A DNA stretch of 64,000 nt from positions 1 to 64,000 of the forward strand of contig NZ_DASYZI010000401.1 of NCBI RefSeq assembly GCF_035946395.1, written 5' to 3'. A program made the position numbers and the translations under genes. The stretch is from Actinocrinis sp035946395 (GTDB lineage: Bacteria; Actinomycetota; Actinomycetes; Streptomycetales; Catenulisporaceae). The notes under the pieces are model-generated. The model did no database searches. It was not told the origin of the DNA and was given only the letters and a program-made list of their open reading frames with translations. Of the stretch, positions 27,197-35,462 are shown piece by piece (position 1 is the stretch's first letter; every line of letters starts with the position of its first letter).

Positions 27197-27919
27197 ATGG
27201 ACACGCCCGCCGCCGTCCCGCGCCCGCTGCGCCGGGACGCAGAACTCAACCGGCTGCGGATCATGGCCGCCGCGCGCGAGGTGTTCGCCGAGCGCGGCCT
27301 GGAGGCGACCCTCGACGACGTCGCCCGGCAGGCCGGGCTCGGCGTCGGGACCGTCTACCGGCGGTTCCCGAACAAGGAGGCGCTGGTCGACGCGCTGTTC
27401 GAGGAGGGCTTCGGCCGGGTCGTCGCCGCCGCCGAGCGGTCGCTGGAGAATCCGGACGCCTGGGCGGGCATGGTCAACCTGGTGACCGAGTTGGCCGAGA
27501 TCCAGGCGGCGGACCGCGGGCTGCGCGACATCATGCTGTCGGAGGCCTACGGCCGCGACCGGGTAGCCCAGCTGCGCGACCGGATCAAGCCGATGCTGGA
27601 GCAGGCGGTCGAACGGGCGCAGCGCCAGGGCGGGCTGCGCGCCGACTTCCGGGCCGCCGACGTGCCTGCGCTGCTGATGATGATCGCGATGACGGTCGAG
27701 TTCGGCCGGGACGTGCGCCCGGAGGTGTGGCGCCGTTATCTGACGATGCTCCTGGACGGCATCAGCGCCCGCCGCGACCACCCGACGCGGCTGCCGGAGC
27801 CGGAGCTCGACGACGACGACATGCACGAGGCGATGCACGCATGGCCGCGGCTGCGCTGGACGACGCCCACATCGACGCCTGAGAAGCGCGGCCCGAAGGT
27901 CTTGAGCTCAGAGGTCTGA
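27197..27919 (+). CDS. TetR-family transcriptional repressor
   Basis: A 240-residue protein with an N-terminal TetR HTH (RIMAAAREVFAERGLEATLDDVARQAGLGVGTVYRRFPNKEAL, about residues 22-64, split here only by reading) and a helical ligand domain. ATG 27197 lies 30 bases after the palindromic operator. By position it represses the divergent MFS exporter and itself. The extended tail after residue 200 (ELDDDDMHEAMH and onward) is acidic then basic and of no known role. Confidence 0.9.
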   Translation: MDTPAAVPRPLRRDAELNRLRIMAAAREVFAERGLEATLDDVARQAGLGVGTVYRRFPNKEALVDALFEEGFGRVVAAAERSLENPDAWAGMVNLVTELAEIQAADRGLRDIMLSEAYGRDRVAQLRDRIKPMLEQAVERAQRQGGLRADFRAADVPALLMMIAMTVEFGRDVRPEVWRRYLTMLLDGISARRDHPTRLPEPELDDDDMHEAMHAWPRLRWTTPTSTPEKRGPKVLSSEV

Positions 27920-28047
27920 CGCAGCGGCCTCTCGTTCCGGCGACCGGCTATTCGCTCGCCGATGATCGCCGTTCGCCATAGACTGCGCCGACCGGAGACG
28001 ACACGATCCGGGGAGACTGCACGATCCGGCCGGAAGGAGGTCCTGCC

Positions 28048-28512
28048 ATGTCGTCGGCCGCCGCCATGCCCTCGGACGAGGACCTCGCCTCTGGCCCGCT
28101 GCGGATCACCCCGTCGCTGGTCATCCCGGCCCACGAGCTGGCCTGGCGATTCTCCCGTTCGTCGGGGCCCGGCGGTCAGGGCGTGAACACGACCGACAGC
28201 CGGGTCGAGCTGACCTTCGACCTCGCCGGGTCGGACGTGCTGCCGCCTGAACTCAAGTCCCGCGCGCTGGCCCGACTGAGCGCGCGGCTGACCAACGGCC
28301 GGATCACGATCGCGGCCGCCGAATACCGCTCGCAGCTGCGCAACCGGCAGGCGGCCAGGGAACGGCTCGCCGCAGTGCTCGCCGAAGCCGTCGCCCCGCC
28401 GCGGCGGGCGCGGCGCGCGACCAAGCCGTCGAAGGCGGCGGTCGCCCGCCGGCTGGATGACAAGACGCGCCGCTCGCAGATCAAACGTCTGCGACGATTG
28501 CCGCCGGAATAG
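28048..28512 (+). CDS. arfB: Peptidyl-tRNA hydrolase ArfB (ribosome rescue)
   Basis: A 154-residue ribosome-rescue factor. The catalytic loop SSGPGGQGVNTT (near residue 45) contains the GGQ motif that hydrolyses peptidyl-tRNA on stalled ribosomes. The basic C-terminal tail (ending RSQIKRLRRLPPE) fits the mRNA-channel tail of ArfB/YaeJ. A strong AAGGAGG ribosome site precedes ATG 28048. It stands alone between the TetR gene and an unknown gene. Confidence 0.92.
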   Translation: MSSAAAMPSDEDLASGPLRITPSLVIPAHELAWRFSRSSGPGGQGVNTTDSRVELTFDLAGSDVLPPELKSRALARLSARLTNGRITIAAAEYRSQLRNRQAARERLAAVLAEAVAPPRRARRATKPSKAAVARRLDDKTRRSQIKRLRRLPPE

Positions 28513-28560
28513 GCCCGGGTTCACCCGCCCTGCAAGCCGCGGGCGTCTTACGCTCGGCGT

Positions 28561-29190
28561 GTGAGGTCCGCTGGAACGGCAAGCTGGCAGGCGTCCATTG
28601 ACACGCCGCGCGCATTGGTCGTCGCACTGCACGTACGCGACGCCGCTGGACTCGACACTCCTATCGCGAGTAGCGGCCCGGACGTCACGGTGCCGCTGCT
28701 CGAACCCGCCGTCGACTTGGACGCCCGGCTCGCGCCATACGCCACCGAGCGCGCCGCGGCGGCGTGGAGCGAATGGTGGGAGTCGCTGCTGAATCGCCAT
28801 CCCGAGTTCCGCGGTGTGCCTCCGTTGGTGACCGACCCCGACCCGGCGCTCGACGCTGATCTGCGTGCGCTGATCGGGAACGGCCTGCCTGCCGCCGACG
28901 CGTGGTTCACGGCGGACAAGCATCGGAATCTTGAGAGGCGCCGAAGCTCTCCGCAGCCGTCGGCGCTCGGCCTCGCCGGTGGGCTCGGCCGGATCGTCCG
29001 GGATGTGGAGGCGGAACTCGGCCGCCCCGCCGAGCCGTTCGACCTGGTGATCAGCATTCTGCCGGTGAGCGGCCTGTGGGGCGGACGGGTGCGCCGTGAC
29101 CACGTGCTGATCAGTCGCGCGTTGAGCGATTATCGCGCCGGTTATGAGGCGCTGCTTGAGCCGGTGGTCCGCGAGCTGGCGCAGGGATGA
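28561..29190 (+). CDS. Hypothetical protein, 209 residues
   Basis: I do not recognise this protein. It is soluble by appearance, with no signal peptide or membrane segment. It includes WSEWWESLLNRHPEFRGVPPL and a C-terminal part (PFDLVISILPVSGLWGGRV) of alternating strands. The start is GTG 28561. TACGCT 8 bases upstream could be a -10 box for a leaderless message. Codon use is typical of the chromosome, so it is probably a real gene. Confidence 0.65.
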   Translation: MRSAGTASWQASIDTPRALVVALHVRDAAGLDTPIASSGPDVTVPLLEPAVDLDARLAPYATERAAAAWSEWWESLLNRHPEFRGVPPLVTDPDPALDADLRALIGNGLPAADAWFTADKHRNLERRRSSPQPSALGLAGGLGRIVRDVEAELGRPAEPFDLVISILPVSGLWGGRVRRDHVLISRALSDYRAGYEALLEPVVRELAQG

Positions 29191-29516
29191 CAGGCCCATA
29201 TTGCAGTAATCACAGTAATGTCTGGTCGTGCCCTGCCGAGTGATGCAGCCGAGATATGGAGAATGCACAGCTCGTAGCCGCAGGCCGCAGCTCACAGTTG
29301 TAGGCATAGGCATAGGCATAGGCCGCAGGCAATGCACCTTCCGGTGCCCGGTCGGCGTATCAGCTTGCGACGTTCTCGGCCGGGAAACACATGTCCCCGG
29401 TCAGCGGGACACGATGGGTTGACCCCAGGCGAGATCGACTACACCACGTGGCGGGACGTCATCGAGTGCCTGCGTTCTCTGCGCCGTGCTGAGCTGAGGG
29501 AGAGCAAGCGGCCCAA
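29191..29516. other. Intergenic region between convergent genes, with hexamer repeat
   Basis: About 326 bases without a convincing gene. At 29301-29322 the hexamer TAGGCA is repeated nearly four times. No clear terminator stem was found between the convergent genes. A short open frame from 29332 overlaps the following operon antisense and is not believed. Confidence 0.45.
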
Positions 29517-30146
29517 TCAGCCGCGCGTGGCGCCGAAGCGTTTCGGGTCCGGCGGGGCCTGCGGCTGGTCGGCGAGCCACGGGCCGAGGTCGCCGCCGCC
29601 CGGCTCGCGGTACGGCTCCGCAGCGACCGCGGCGGCCGACTGCTCGAAGTGCTGGGGGCCCTCCCAGCGACGCAGGCCGTTCTTGTCGGCCCGGTTCCCG
29701 AAAGCGGCGGTGTGTCCGTCGCCCACCGGCGAGAACATGCCGCCGACCCGGGGGTCGCCGGCCAGCCAGATGCTTCTGGTCTGCGCGCCGACCGGGCTGA
29801 CCATCCGATTGCCCTGCTGCTGCGTCGGCCAGTCGACCTTGTGCGCGGCGATCGGCCGGTTGCCGGCCGGATCGATCAGCAGCAGCCAGCCGAAATCGGC
29901 GGTCCAGGTCTTCTTGGTCCACGGCCCGGACATGTTCGTGCCCGAGGTCAGCGCGCCGGGGTCGTCGATGCGCCGCCAGCGGCCGCACTTGACCGGGTAC
30001 TCCTGCCAGGCGTAGCGCTCCAGGAAGTACAGGTCGCGTTGGGCGTCGCGCCGTGCGCCCTCCCGCGAGTCCTGGAGACCCGCCTGGATCCGGGCGGACA
30101 GCTGCGGGTCGTTGAGCGGCGACCACGGCGGGAGCGTGCCGGTCAC
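29517..30146 (-). CDS. Hypothetical protein, fourth gene of the WXG100 operon
   Basis: A 209-residue protein that I do not recognise. It is rich in Trp, Gly and Pro (for example KTWTADFGWLLLIDPAGNRPI and RRWEGPQHFEQ), without signal peptide or membrane helix. The GTG start overlaps the previous stop (GTGA). As the last gene of a coupled operon with secreted-type WXG proteins, it may be an accessory or immunity-like protein; the sequence alone does not show this. Confidence 0.65.
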   Translation of the reverse strand: MTGTLPPWSPLNDPQLSARIQAGLQDSREGARRDAQRDLYFLERYAWQEYPVKCGRWRRIDDPGALTSGTNMSGPWTKKTWTADFGWLLLIDPAGNRPIAAHKVDWPTQQQGNRMVSPVGAQTRSIWLAGDPRVGGMFSPVGDGHTAAFGNRADKNGLRRWEGPQHFEQSAAAVAAEPYREPGGGDLGPWLADQPQAPPDPKRFGATRG

Positions 30147-30910
30147 GGGGCGAGTCCTCCAAGGATCCGGCCGATCGACCGGGCCGTGTTCCCCGCGTCC
30201 TGGGCGCCTGCCGCAGCGGTGAAGGACACCGAGTCGGCCATGAGCACCATCATGGCTCGGAAGCGCGGGCCGTGCGGGATGTCGGGGGTGGTGAAGTCGA
30301 TCGCGGCGAGTTTCGTGCCGTCCGGGCTCGGGACCAGCGCCTGCAACTGGTAGACGTCGGCGTTCGGCTCGGTTGCGGTCGTATCGGCGGCTTCCTCGGC
30401 CCGCCCGGGGATGCGCGGACGCGGCAGGGTCAGCACGCTCTCGAAGAACAGCGCCGGGCCCGGTTTCAGGTCGACCAGATCCACCTGGCCGTGCTCGCCC
30501 GCCTCGGCCCGGATCTGCACCAGGTCCCTGAGCACCAGGCGCGGGTTTCGGCGCTCCGGGAACTGCTGGAGCGAGATCACCAGGCTGGAGGGGACGACAG
30601 CGCCGTCCTCGGCGGTGTGCCAGCCGAGGCCGCAATACGCCGTGTTGCGTTCCTGAAGCTGTTCGAGCAGCGCCGCGAAGGTGTCGACCACTGCGGAGAC
30701 CAGCGGCCGCCGGCCCTCGGGGGCCAGCTCAAGCAGGTTGGCCTCGGCGGCGGCCAGCGTCGTGTCGATGTCGTCCAGCGGCAGCGGGAAGTAGCCGCGG
30801 GGCAGCTCGATCCAGAAGTCGAGGCGGTCCTCGCCGCCCGCGTCCACGGCGGCGGGTCCGGCCGCGGACGGGTCCGCGGGGTCGCGCAGGATACCGGCGA
30901 ATCCGTTCAC
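30143..30910 (-). CDS. Hypothetical protein, third gene of the WXG100 operon
   Basis: A 255-residue acidic, soluble protein of unknown family. The N-terminal half has DFWIELPRGYFPLPLDDID and a helical stretch (AVVDTFAALLEQLQERN). The C-terminal half is strand-rich (YQLQALVPSPDGTKLAAIDF). The start is GTG 30910, overlapping the previous stop, and its own stop overlaps the next start. Its size and cytoplasmic nature would suit a chaperone or immunity partner of the long WXG protein, but this is inference from position only. Confidence 0.65.
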   Translation of the reverse strand: MNGFAGILRDPADPSAAGPAAVDAGGEDRLDFWIELPRGYFPLPLDDIDTTLAAAEANLLELAPEGRRPLVSAVVDTFAALLEQLQERNTAYCGLGWHTAEDGAVVPSSLVISLQQFPERRNPRLVLRDLVQIRAEAGEHGQVDLVDLKPGPALFFESVLTLPRPRIPGRAEEAADTTATEPNADVYQLQALVPSPDGTKLAAIDFTTPDIPHGPRFRAMMVLMADSVSFTAAAGAQDAGNTARSIGRILGGLAP

Positions 30911-32289
30911 GAAACCGCCTGCTTGATGTCGCCGTACAGGCTGGTCACCACCGACTTCGCCTGCCAGCCGAGCTGCGCGTTGCCCGCCACCTGCGCGAAG
31001 GTCTTCGCGCCGTCGACCGTGGCGACGTCGGCGAAGTGGAACACCTTGTTCGCCGCGCCCACGCCGAGCTTGACCGGAATGCTCAGGCTGTGCGCCAGGT
31101 TCGACCCGGTCTTCATGACGTTGCCGGCGCTGTCCGCGGCGTCGGCGAACGCGGTCGTGGCGTCCCCGCCGAGGCTGGAGAGCCCGGGGATCTTCGCGGC
31201 CAGCGTCGGTATGGTGTCCACCGCGTCCACGCCGGCCTTGAGCACCGTGCCGTCCGAGGCGACCTTCGCCGCGACGCCGAGCGCGACGTCGCCCTCCTTG
31301 AACGCCGAGCCGACGAGCTTCCCGCCGGGGATCAGGCTGAGCGCGTCCAGGCCCATCGTCGAGGCGTTTTTCAGGTTGGCCATGGTGAAATGGCCGGTCA
31401 GCAGGCCGCCCACGGCGTCGCGCACCTTCGGGTTGGCCAGGTCGCAGGCCAGCGCGCCGACTCCGGCGACGATCGCCACGGCGCCCGCGACCGCGTCGAT
31501 CGGCGGCGGTGTGCACAGTGCGATCAGCCCGGCCACGGCCGAGATCGTGGACAGCACCGAGTGGATGACGTCGATGTGGTTCTTCACCCAGTTGCCGACG
31601 GCGCCCAGAGCATGGGTGAAGTCGCTGAACATGCTGCTGAAGAAGCCGGGCTTGTGCGGCGCGAGCCCCTTGGTCGCCTGCTCAAGCTGCTGCGCGTACT
31701 TGCGTGCCATCGTCTCGTGCTGTGCGGCCAGCTCCTCGGCGCGCTTCATCACGGACGCCAGTTCGTCGTGCGCGTTCTGCGCCGCGTTGCCCGCGTCGCG
31801 CACGACGGACTCGGCCGCGTCTATTCGCGACTGCGCCTGCTGCAAAGCCTGCTGCGTGTTGAAGAACTGCCCGGCCAGTTGCAGGTCCGGGTTGCTCTGC
31901 GCCTGCTGCAACTGCTGGTCGGCGCGCTGCACGGCCTGCTTGGCGTCGGCGGCCTCCTGGTCGAGCTTCGCGGCGGTGTCCTTGAAGCCGAGCAGGTCGC
32001 CGTGCCAGTTCTTGAGCACTCCGACGGCGGTGTTCAGCGACGTGTGCGCGTTCTGCAGGTCGGTGGCGAGCTTGCCGTTGAAGTGCTCGCGGAACGCGTT
32101 CCCCGCGTCGCCCTGCCACACGCCGCTGGTCGAGTCGCGCATCTGGTCCAGCAGCGACCCGGACTCCTGCATCGAATCGACGGCCTGCTGCACTGCGGCG
32201 CTCATCGACTCGACGTTCGCGGGCACCCCGGGGACCGGGTTGAAGCCGAGGTTCGGGTAGGTCGTGGTGTCTTCGGCCAGAGCGTTCAC
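30907..32289 (-). CDS. Long WXG100/LXG-like type VII secretion substrate
   Basis: A 460-residue protein. The first 200 residues are helical, with the WXG-type turn SGVWQGDAGNAF near residue 60 and long Gln/Ala-rich coiled-coil stretches (AVQRADQQLQQAQSN). A hydrophobic region follows (residues about 235-295, including AGAVAIVAGVGALACDL). The rest has no toxin motif I can name. The start GTG 32289 overlaps the stop of the small WXG gene. The architecture fits an effector exported by a type VII system as partner of the small protein. Confidence 0.75.
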   Translation of the reverse strand: MNALAEDTTTYPNLGFNPVPGVPANVESMSAAVQQAVDSMQESGSLLDQMRDSTSGVWQGDAGNAFREHFNGKLATDLQNAHTSLNTAVGVLKNWHGDLLGFKDTAAKLDQEAADAKQAVQRADQQLQQAQSNPDLQLAGQFFNTQQALQQAQSRIDAAESVVRDAGNAAQNAHDELASVMKRAEELAAQHETMARKYAQQLEQATKGLAPHKPGFFSSMFSDFTHALGAVGNWVKNHIDVIHSVLSTISAVAGLIALCTPPPIDAVAGAVAIVAGVGALACDLANPKVRDAVGGLLTGHFTMANLKNASTMGLDALSLIPGGKLVGSAFKEGDVALGVAAKVASDGTVLKAGVDAVDTIPTLAAKIPGLSSLGGDATTAFADAADSAGNVMKTGSNLAHSLSIPVKLGVGAANKVFHFADVATVDGAKTFAQVAGNAQLGWQAKSVVTSLYGDIKQAVS

Positions 32290-32642
32290 TTGGCCGCTCC
32301 GTGCACGGTCGCCGCGCTCACCATCGAGTCGATCTGCCCCATCGCCTGACCGTTGATCTGTTGCATCGCCTGACCGACGGCGTCGTCGCACTGCTTGTAC
32401 GCGTCGTGCGCCTTGCTGACGCCCTCGTTCGTCTCCTTGATCATCTGGTGTAACTGGCCGAGACCGTACTGCCAGGTGTGCTGGAAGTCGTCGGCCGCGC
32501 CGTTGAGCGCGCCGTCGCCGATCTGCCCCGACTGCGCCGAGCTCATCGACTTGAGCGCGGCCTCCATCTGGTCGCCCGCGTCGGACAGCGTCTTCGTCAT
32601 GCGCTGCAACACGTCGAGATCGACCTGGAAAAAGCTCCCCAC
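32286..32642 (-). CDS. Small WXG100-like (ESX) protein
   Basis: A 118-residue, fully helical protein with the central turn HTWQYG, the position at which WXG100 proteins carry their Trp-x-Gly. It starts MGSFFQVDLDVLQRMTKTL. It resembles EsxA/EsxB-type partners that form helical hairpin dimers and are exported by type VII systems. It is first in a four-gene operon in which every junction is a 4-base GTGA overlap. No EccC ATPase or other secretion component is in the window. Confidence 0.75.
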   Translation of the reverse strand: MGSFFQVDLDVLQRMTKTLSDAGDQMEAALKSMSSAQSGQIGDGALNGAADDFQHTWQYGLGQLHQMIKETNEGVSKAHDAYKQCDDAVGQAMQQINGQAMGQIDSMVSAATVHGAAK

Positions 32643-32778
32643 CGTCGTGCCTCCCCGGATTGTCCGTGCGAACTCCCCGCTTGCCTGGGAAGCTCACGAA
32701 GACCTTAGACCCTAGACAGGACGCTGCGGAACCGTCAGCCGCAGGATCGGATTATCTGCCTGTGGATCCGTAGCGACG

Positions 32779-32890
32779 CAGCTCTTCGAACTTGGCCGGG
32801 GCCGCGGCGCGGGAGTGGCCGACGCCTAGCGACGGACGAGCCTACAGCCGTACAGCCGCACACAAAGCCCCGGCCGAGTTCGAAGAGCTG
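32779..32890. repeat. Inverted repeat, 24-bp arms, in a divergent gene border
   Basis: Arms 32779-32802 and 32867-32890 are inverted copies with one mismatch (core CAGCTCTTCGAACT.GGCC) around a 64-base interior. It lies in the 303-base region between the small WXG gene and the AidB-like gene, upstream of both. The arm start CTCTTCGAACTTG is shared with the element at 7592-7697. No flanking target duplication was found. Nothing else was recognised in 32643-32945. Confidence 0.6.
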
Positions 32891-32945
32891 ATCAAGCACG
32901 GTATGCGCGCTGTACGCAGGCGCACTCACGGGTAACACTGACCAC

Positions 32946-34580
32946 ATGACGGTCAACGACGCCCGCATCGCGGCGAACCAGGCGCCCCCACTCCAGGACT
33001 ACGACGTGTTCAGCACTGACGATGCGCTGGTGGAAGCGGTCGAACGGCACGGAAGCCGCGCGTCGCTGGACGGCCTGGCCGCACTCGGCCGTCTTGCCGG
33101 ATCGCACCGTACGCTGCATTGGGCGGAGCAGGCGAACGTAAACGCGCCGGTGCTGCGTACGCACGACCGCTACGGCAACCGCATCGACGAGGTCGAGTTC
33201 CATCCGGCCTGGCACCACCTGATGGAGGCGGCGGTCTCGCACGGTCTGGCCGGCGCGGCGTGGGCGGGCGGACCGGCCGCGCACGTGACGCGCGCCGCCG
33301 GGTTCATGGTGTGGAGTACCGCCGAATCAGGGCACGGCTGTCCGGTCTCGATGACGTACGCGAGTGTCGCCGCGCTGCGCGCCGACCCCGGAGTCGCGGC
33401 GATCTGGGAGCCGGGGCTCAAGTCGCTGATCTACGACTTCGGGCTGCGGCCGGCGGCCGCGAAGGCCGGGCTGCTGTGCGGGATGGCGATGACCGAGAAG
33501 CAGGGCGGCTCCGATGTGCGCGCGAACACCACCGCCGCGACGCCGCTCGACGCCGACGGCGAGTACCTGCTGACCGGGCACAAGTGGTTCTGCTCCGCGC
33601 CGATGAGCGACCTGTTCCTCGTGCTCGCGCAGGCGCCGGGCGGCCTGACCTGTTTCGTGGTGCCGCGCGTGCTGCCGGACGGCGCCCGCAACCGGCTGGC
33701 GCTGCAACGGCTCAAGGACAAGCTCGGCAACCGTTCGAACGCGTCGAGCGAGATCGAGTTCGACGGCGCCTGGGCGCGGCGGCTCGGGCCCGAGGGCCGC
33801 GGCGTGCCGACCATCATCGAGATGGTCTCGATGACCCGCCTGGACTGCGTGCTCGGCTCCGCGGCCATCATGCGCCGCGCGGTCACCGAGGCCGCGCACC
33901 ACGCCACGTACCGGCACGCCTTCGGCTCGGCCCTGATCGACAAGCCGCTGATGCGCAACGTGCTGTCCGACCTCGCGGTCGAGTCGCAGGCGGCGACCGC
34001 GCTCGGCATCCGGCTGGCCGCGGCCTTCGACTCCGACGAGCCGGCAGAGCGGGCGCTGCGCCGGCTGGCCGTCGCGGTCGGCAAGTACTGGGTGACCAAG
34101 CGGGCGATCGGCGTCGCGGCCGAGGCGCTGGAATGCCTCGGCGGCAACGGCTACGTCGAGGAGTCCGGCATGCCGAGGCTGCTGCGCGAGGCCCCGGTCA
34201 ACTCGATCTGGGAGGGCTCGGGGAACGTCAACGCGCTGGACGTGCTGCGCGCGCTGGTCCGTGAGCCGGAGTCCGCCGAGGCGTTCCTGGCCGAGGCGGG
34301 CACGGCGCTCGGCGGCGACCCGCGCTTCGACGCGGCGTTCGGCGAGCTGCGGCGCGGCCTGGCAGACCTCGACGACGCCGAGTTCCGGGCCCGCCGCCTG
34401 GTCGAACGGCTCGCCGTCGTGCTCCAGGCCTCGCTGCTGATCCGGTACGCACCCGCGCCGGTCGCGGACGCGTACTGCGCCACTCGGCTGGCCGGAGACG
34501 GTGGCCATACCTTCGGCACTCTTCCGGCCGGGACGGATACGAAGGCGATCCTCCAGCGCGCCCAGCCGCGCCTCGGCTGA
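32946..34580 (+). CDS. aidB: AidB-like acyl-CoA dehydrogenase
   Basis: A 544-residue flavoprotein of the AidB branch of acyl-CoA dehydrogenases, which in Escherichia coli is induced by alkylation stress. Characteristic segments are FHPAWHHLM, the FAD-site block CGMAMTEKQGGSDVRANTT, LTGHKWFCSAPMSD, and the C-terminal ECLGGNGYVEESGMPRLLRE with SIWEGSGNVNALDVLR. ATG 32946 starts the protein. Whether it repairs damage or acts as a true dehydrogenase is not decided by sequence. Confidence 0.88.
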   Translation: MTVNDARIAANQAPPLQDYDVFSTDDALVEAVERHGSRASLDGLAALGRLAGSHRTLHWAEQANVNAPVLRTHDRYGNRIDEVEFHPAWHHLMEAAVSHGLAGAAWAGGPAAHVTRAAGFMVWSTAESGHGCPVSMTYASVAALRADPGVAAIWEPGLKSLIYDFGLRPAAAKAGLLCGMAMTEKQGGSDVRANTTAATPLDADGEYLLTGHKWFCSAPMSDLFLVLAQAPGGLTCFVVPRVLPDGARNRLALQRLKDKLGNRSNASSEIEFDGAWARRLGPEGRGVPTIIEMVSMTRLDCVLGSAAIMRRAVTEAAHHATYRHAFGSALIDKPLMRNVLSDLAVESQAATALGIRLAAAFDSDEPAERALRRLAVAVGKYWVTKRAIGVAAEALECLGGNGYVEESGMPRLLREAPVNSIWEGSGNVNALDVLRALVREPESAEAFLAEAGTALGGDPRFDAAFGELRRGLADLDDAEFRARRLVERLAVVLQASLLIRYAPAPVADAYCATRLAGDGGHTFGTLPAGTDTKAILQRAQPRLG

Positions 34581-34738
34581 CGGCGCGTCGACTCCCTCTG
34601 ACGGACGCTCACCGGTCACTCGTCTGGCTGTGCGGGGATGCGGCGGCGGCGCGCAACCGGATGACTGGAGGGCGAGGCGCGGGACGGGCCGAACGGTTCG
34701 TTCCGCGCCGACCAGCCAGAGCGAGGAGTCAGTGCACC

Positions 34739-35308
34739 ATGCTCACCGACGTTCAGAAGTCCAAGCTGGACCGGCGGTTCGAACTGCTCGACGCCGACGG
34801 CGACGGCTTCATCACCGCGGCCGACTACGATCTGGCCGCCGCGCACGTCTGCGAGGCCTTCGACTTCGCCGGGGGCTCGCCACAGCACGAACGGATCCAC
34901 GTGATCTACCTGCGGTTGTGGGCCGCGCTCAGCCGGAAGACGGACCCGGACGGGAGCGGCCGGATCACCCGCGAGCAGTTCGTCCAGTCCTGCGCGGAGA
35001 GCATCGTCGAGCCGGAGCGCGGCTACGACCGGGTCATCCGGCCGGTCGCGCAGACCATCTTCGACCTCATCGACGAGGACGACAGCGGCACGCTTGAGGT
35101 CGAGGAACTGGCGAACTGGGCCAACGCGTACGGCGTCTGCGCGGACGACGCCGAGCAGGCCTTCCGGGCGTTGGACCGCAACGGCGACGGCGTGCTCGAC
35201 CTCGACGAGGTACAGCAGGCGCTCAAGGAGTTCTACACCAGCGACGACCCGGAAGCGCCGGGCAACCGGATCTTCGGCCCGCTACCGGTCGTTGCCGCCT
35301 CGCACTAG
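34739..35308 (+). CDS. Four-EF-hand calcium-binding protein (calerythrin-like)
   Basis: A 189-residue cytoplasmic protein with four EF-hand loops: DADGDGFITAAD, DPDGSGRITREQ, DEDDSGTLEVEE and DRNGDGVLDLDE. The first and fourth have all expected calcium ligands. The second ends in Gln at loop position 12 and may bind weakly. It fits the calerythrin/sarcoplasmic-calcium-binding type known from actinomycetes. ATG 34739 is chosen because GAGGAG lies upstream and homology starts there. Likely a Ca2+ buffer or sensor. Confidence 0.9.
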   Translation: MLTDVQKSKLDRRFELLDADGDGFITAADYDLAAAHVCEAFDFAGGSPQHERIHVIYLRLWAALSRKTDPDGSGRITREQFVQSCAESIVEPERGYDRVIRPVAQTIFDLIDEDDSGTLEVEELANWANAYGVCADDAEQAFRALDRNGDGVLDLDEVQQALKEFYTSDDPEAPGNRIFGPLPVVAASH

Positions 35309-35319
35309 TGTGCCAAGGC

Positions 35320-35462
35320 GCTAGGAGTATGGAGTGTGCTGAAGGTCTTGGCCGGGCGCGATTGGCCTCACGCGGTTAATCAAACACAGTCCGGCCGGCG
35401 CCTTGCGATCCGGGCGCTGATGGTTATTGCGCTGATCCGGCCAAGACCTTCAGCGCCCCTAG
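35320..35462. repeat. Inverted repeat between convergent genes, 18-bp perfect arms
   Basis: Arms GCTGAAGGTCTTGGCCGG (35338-35355) and 35437-35454 are perfect inverted copies around 81 bases. The outer right end reads CTAGGGGCG on the complement, so it supplies the TAG stop of the oxidase gene (35459-35461). The outer left end begins CTAGGAG at 35321. It probably also serves as bidirectional terminator for the EF-hand and oxidase genes. Confidence 0.6.

Noticed and set aside
29301..29322. CRISPR-like or iteron array
   Set aside because: Only a six-base simple repeat of about four units; no spacers.
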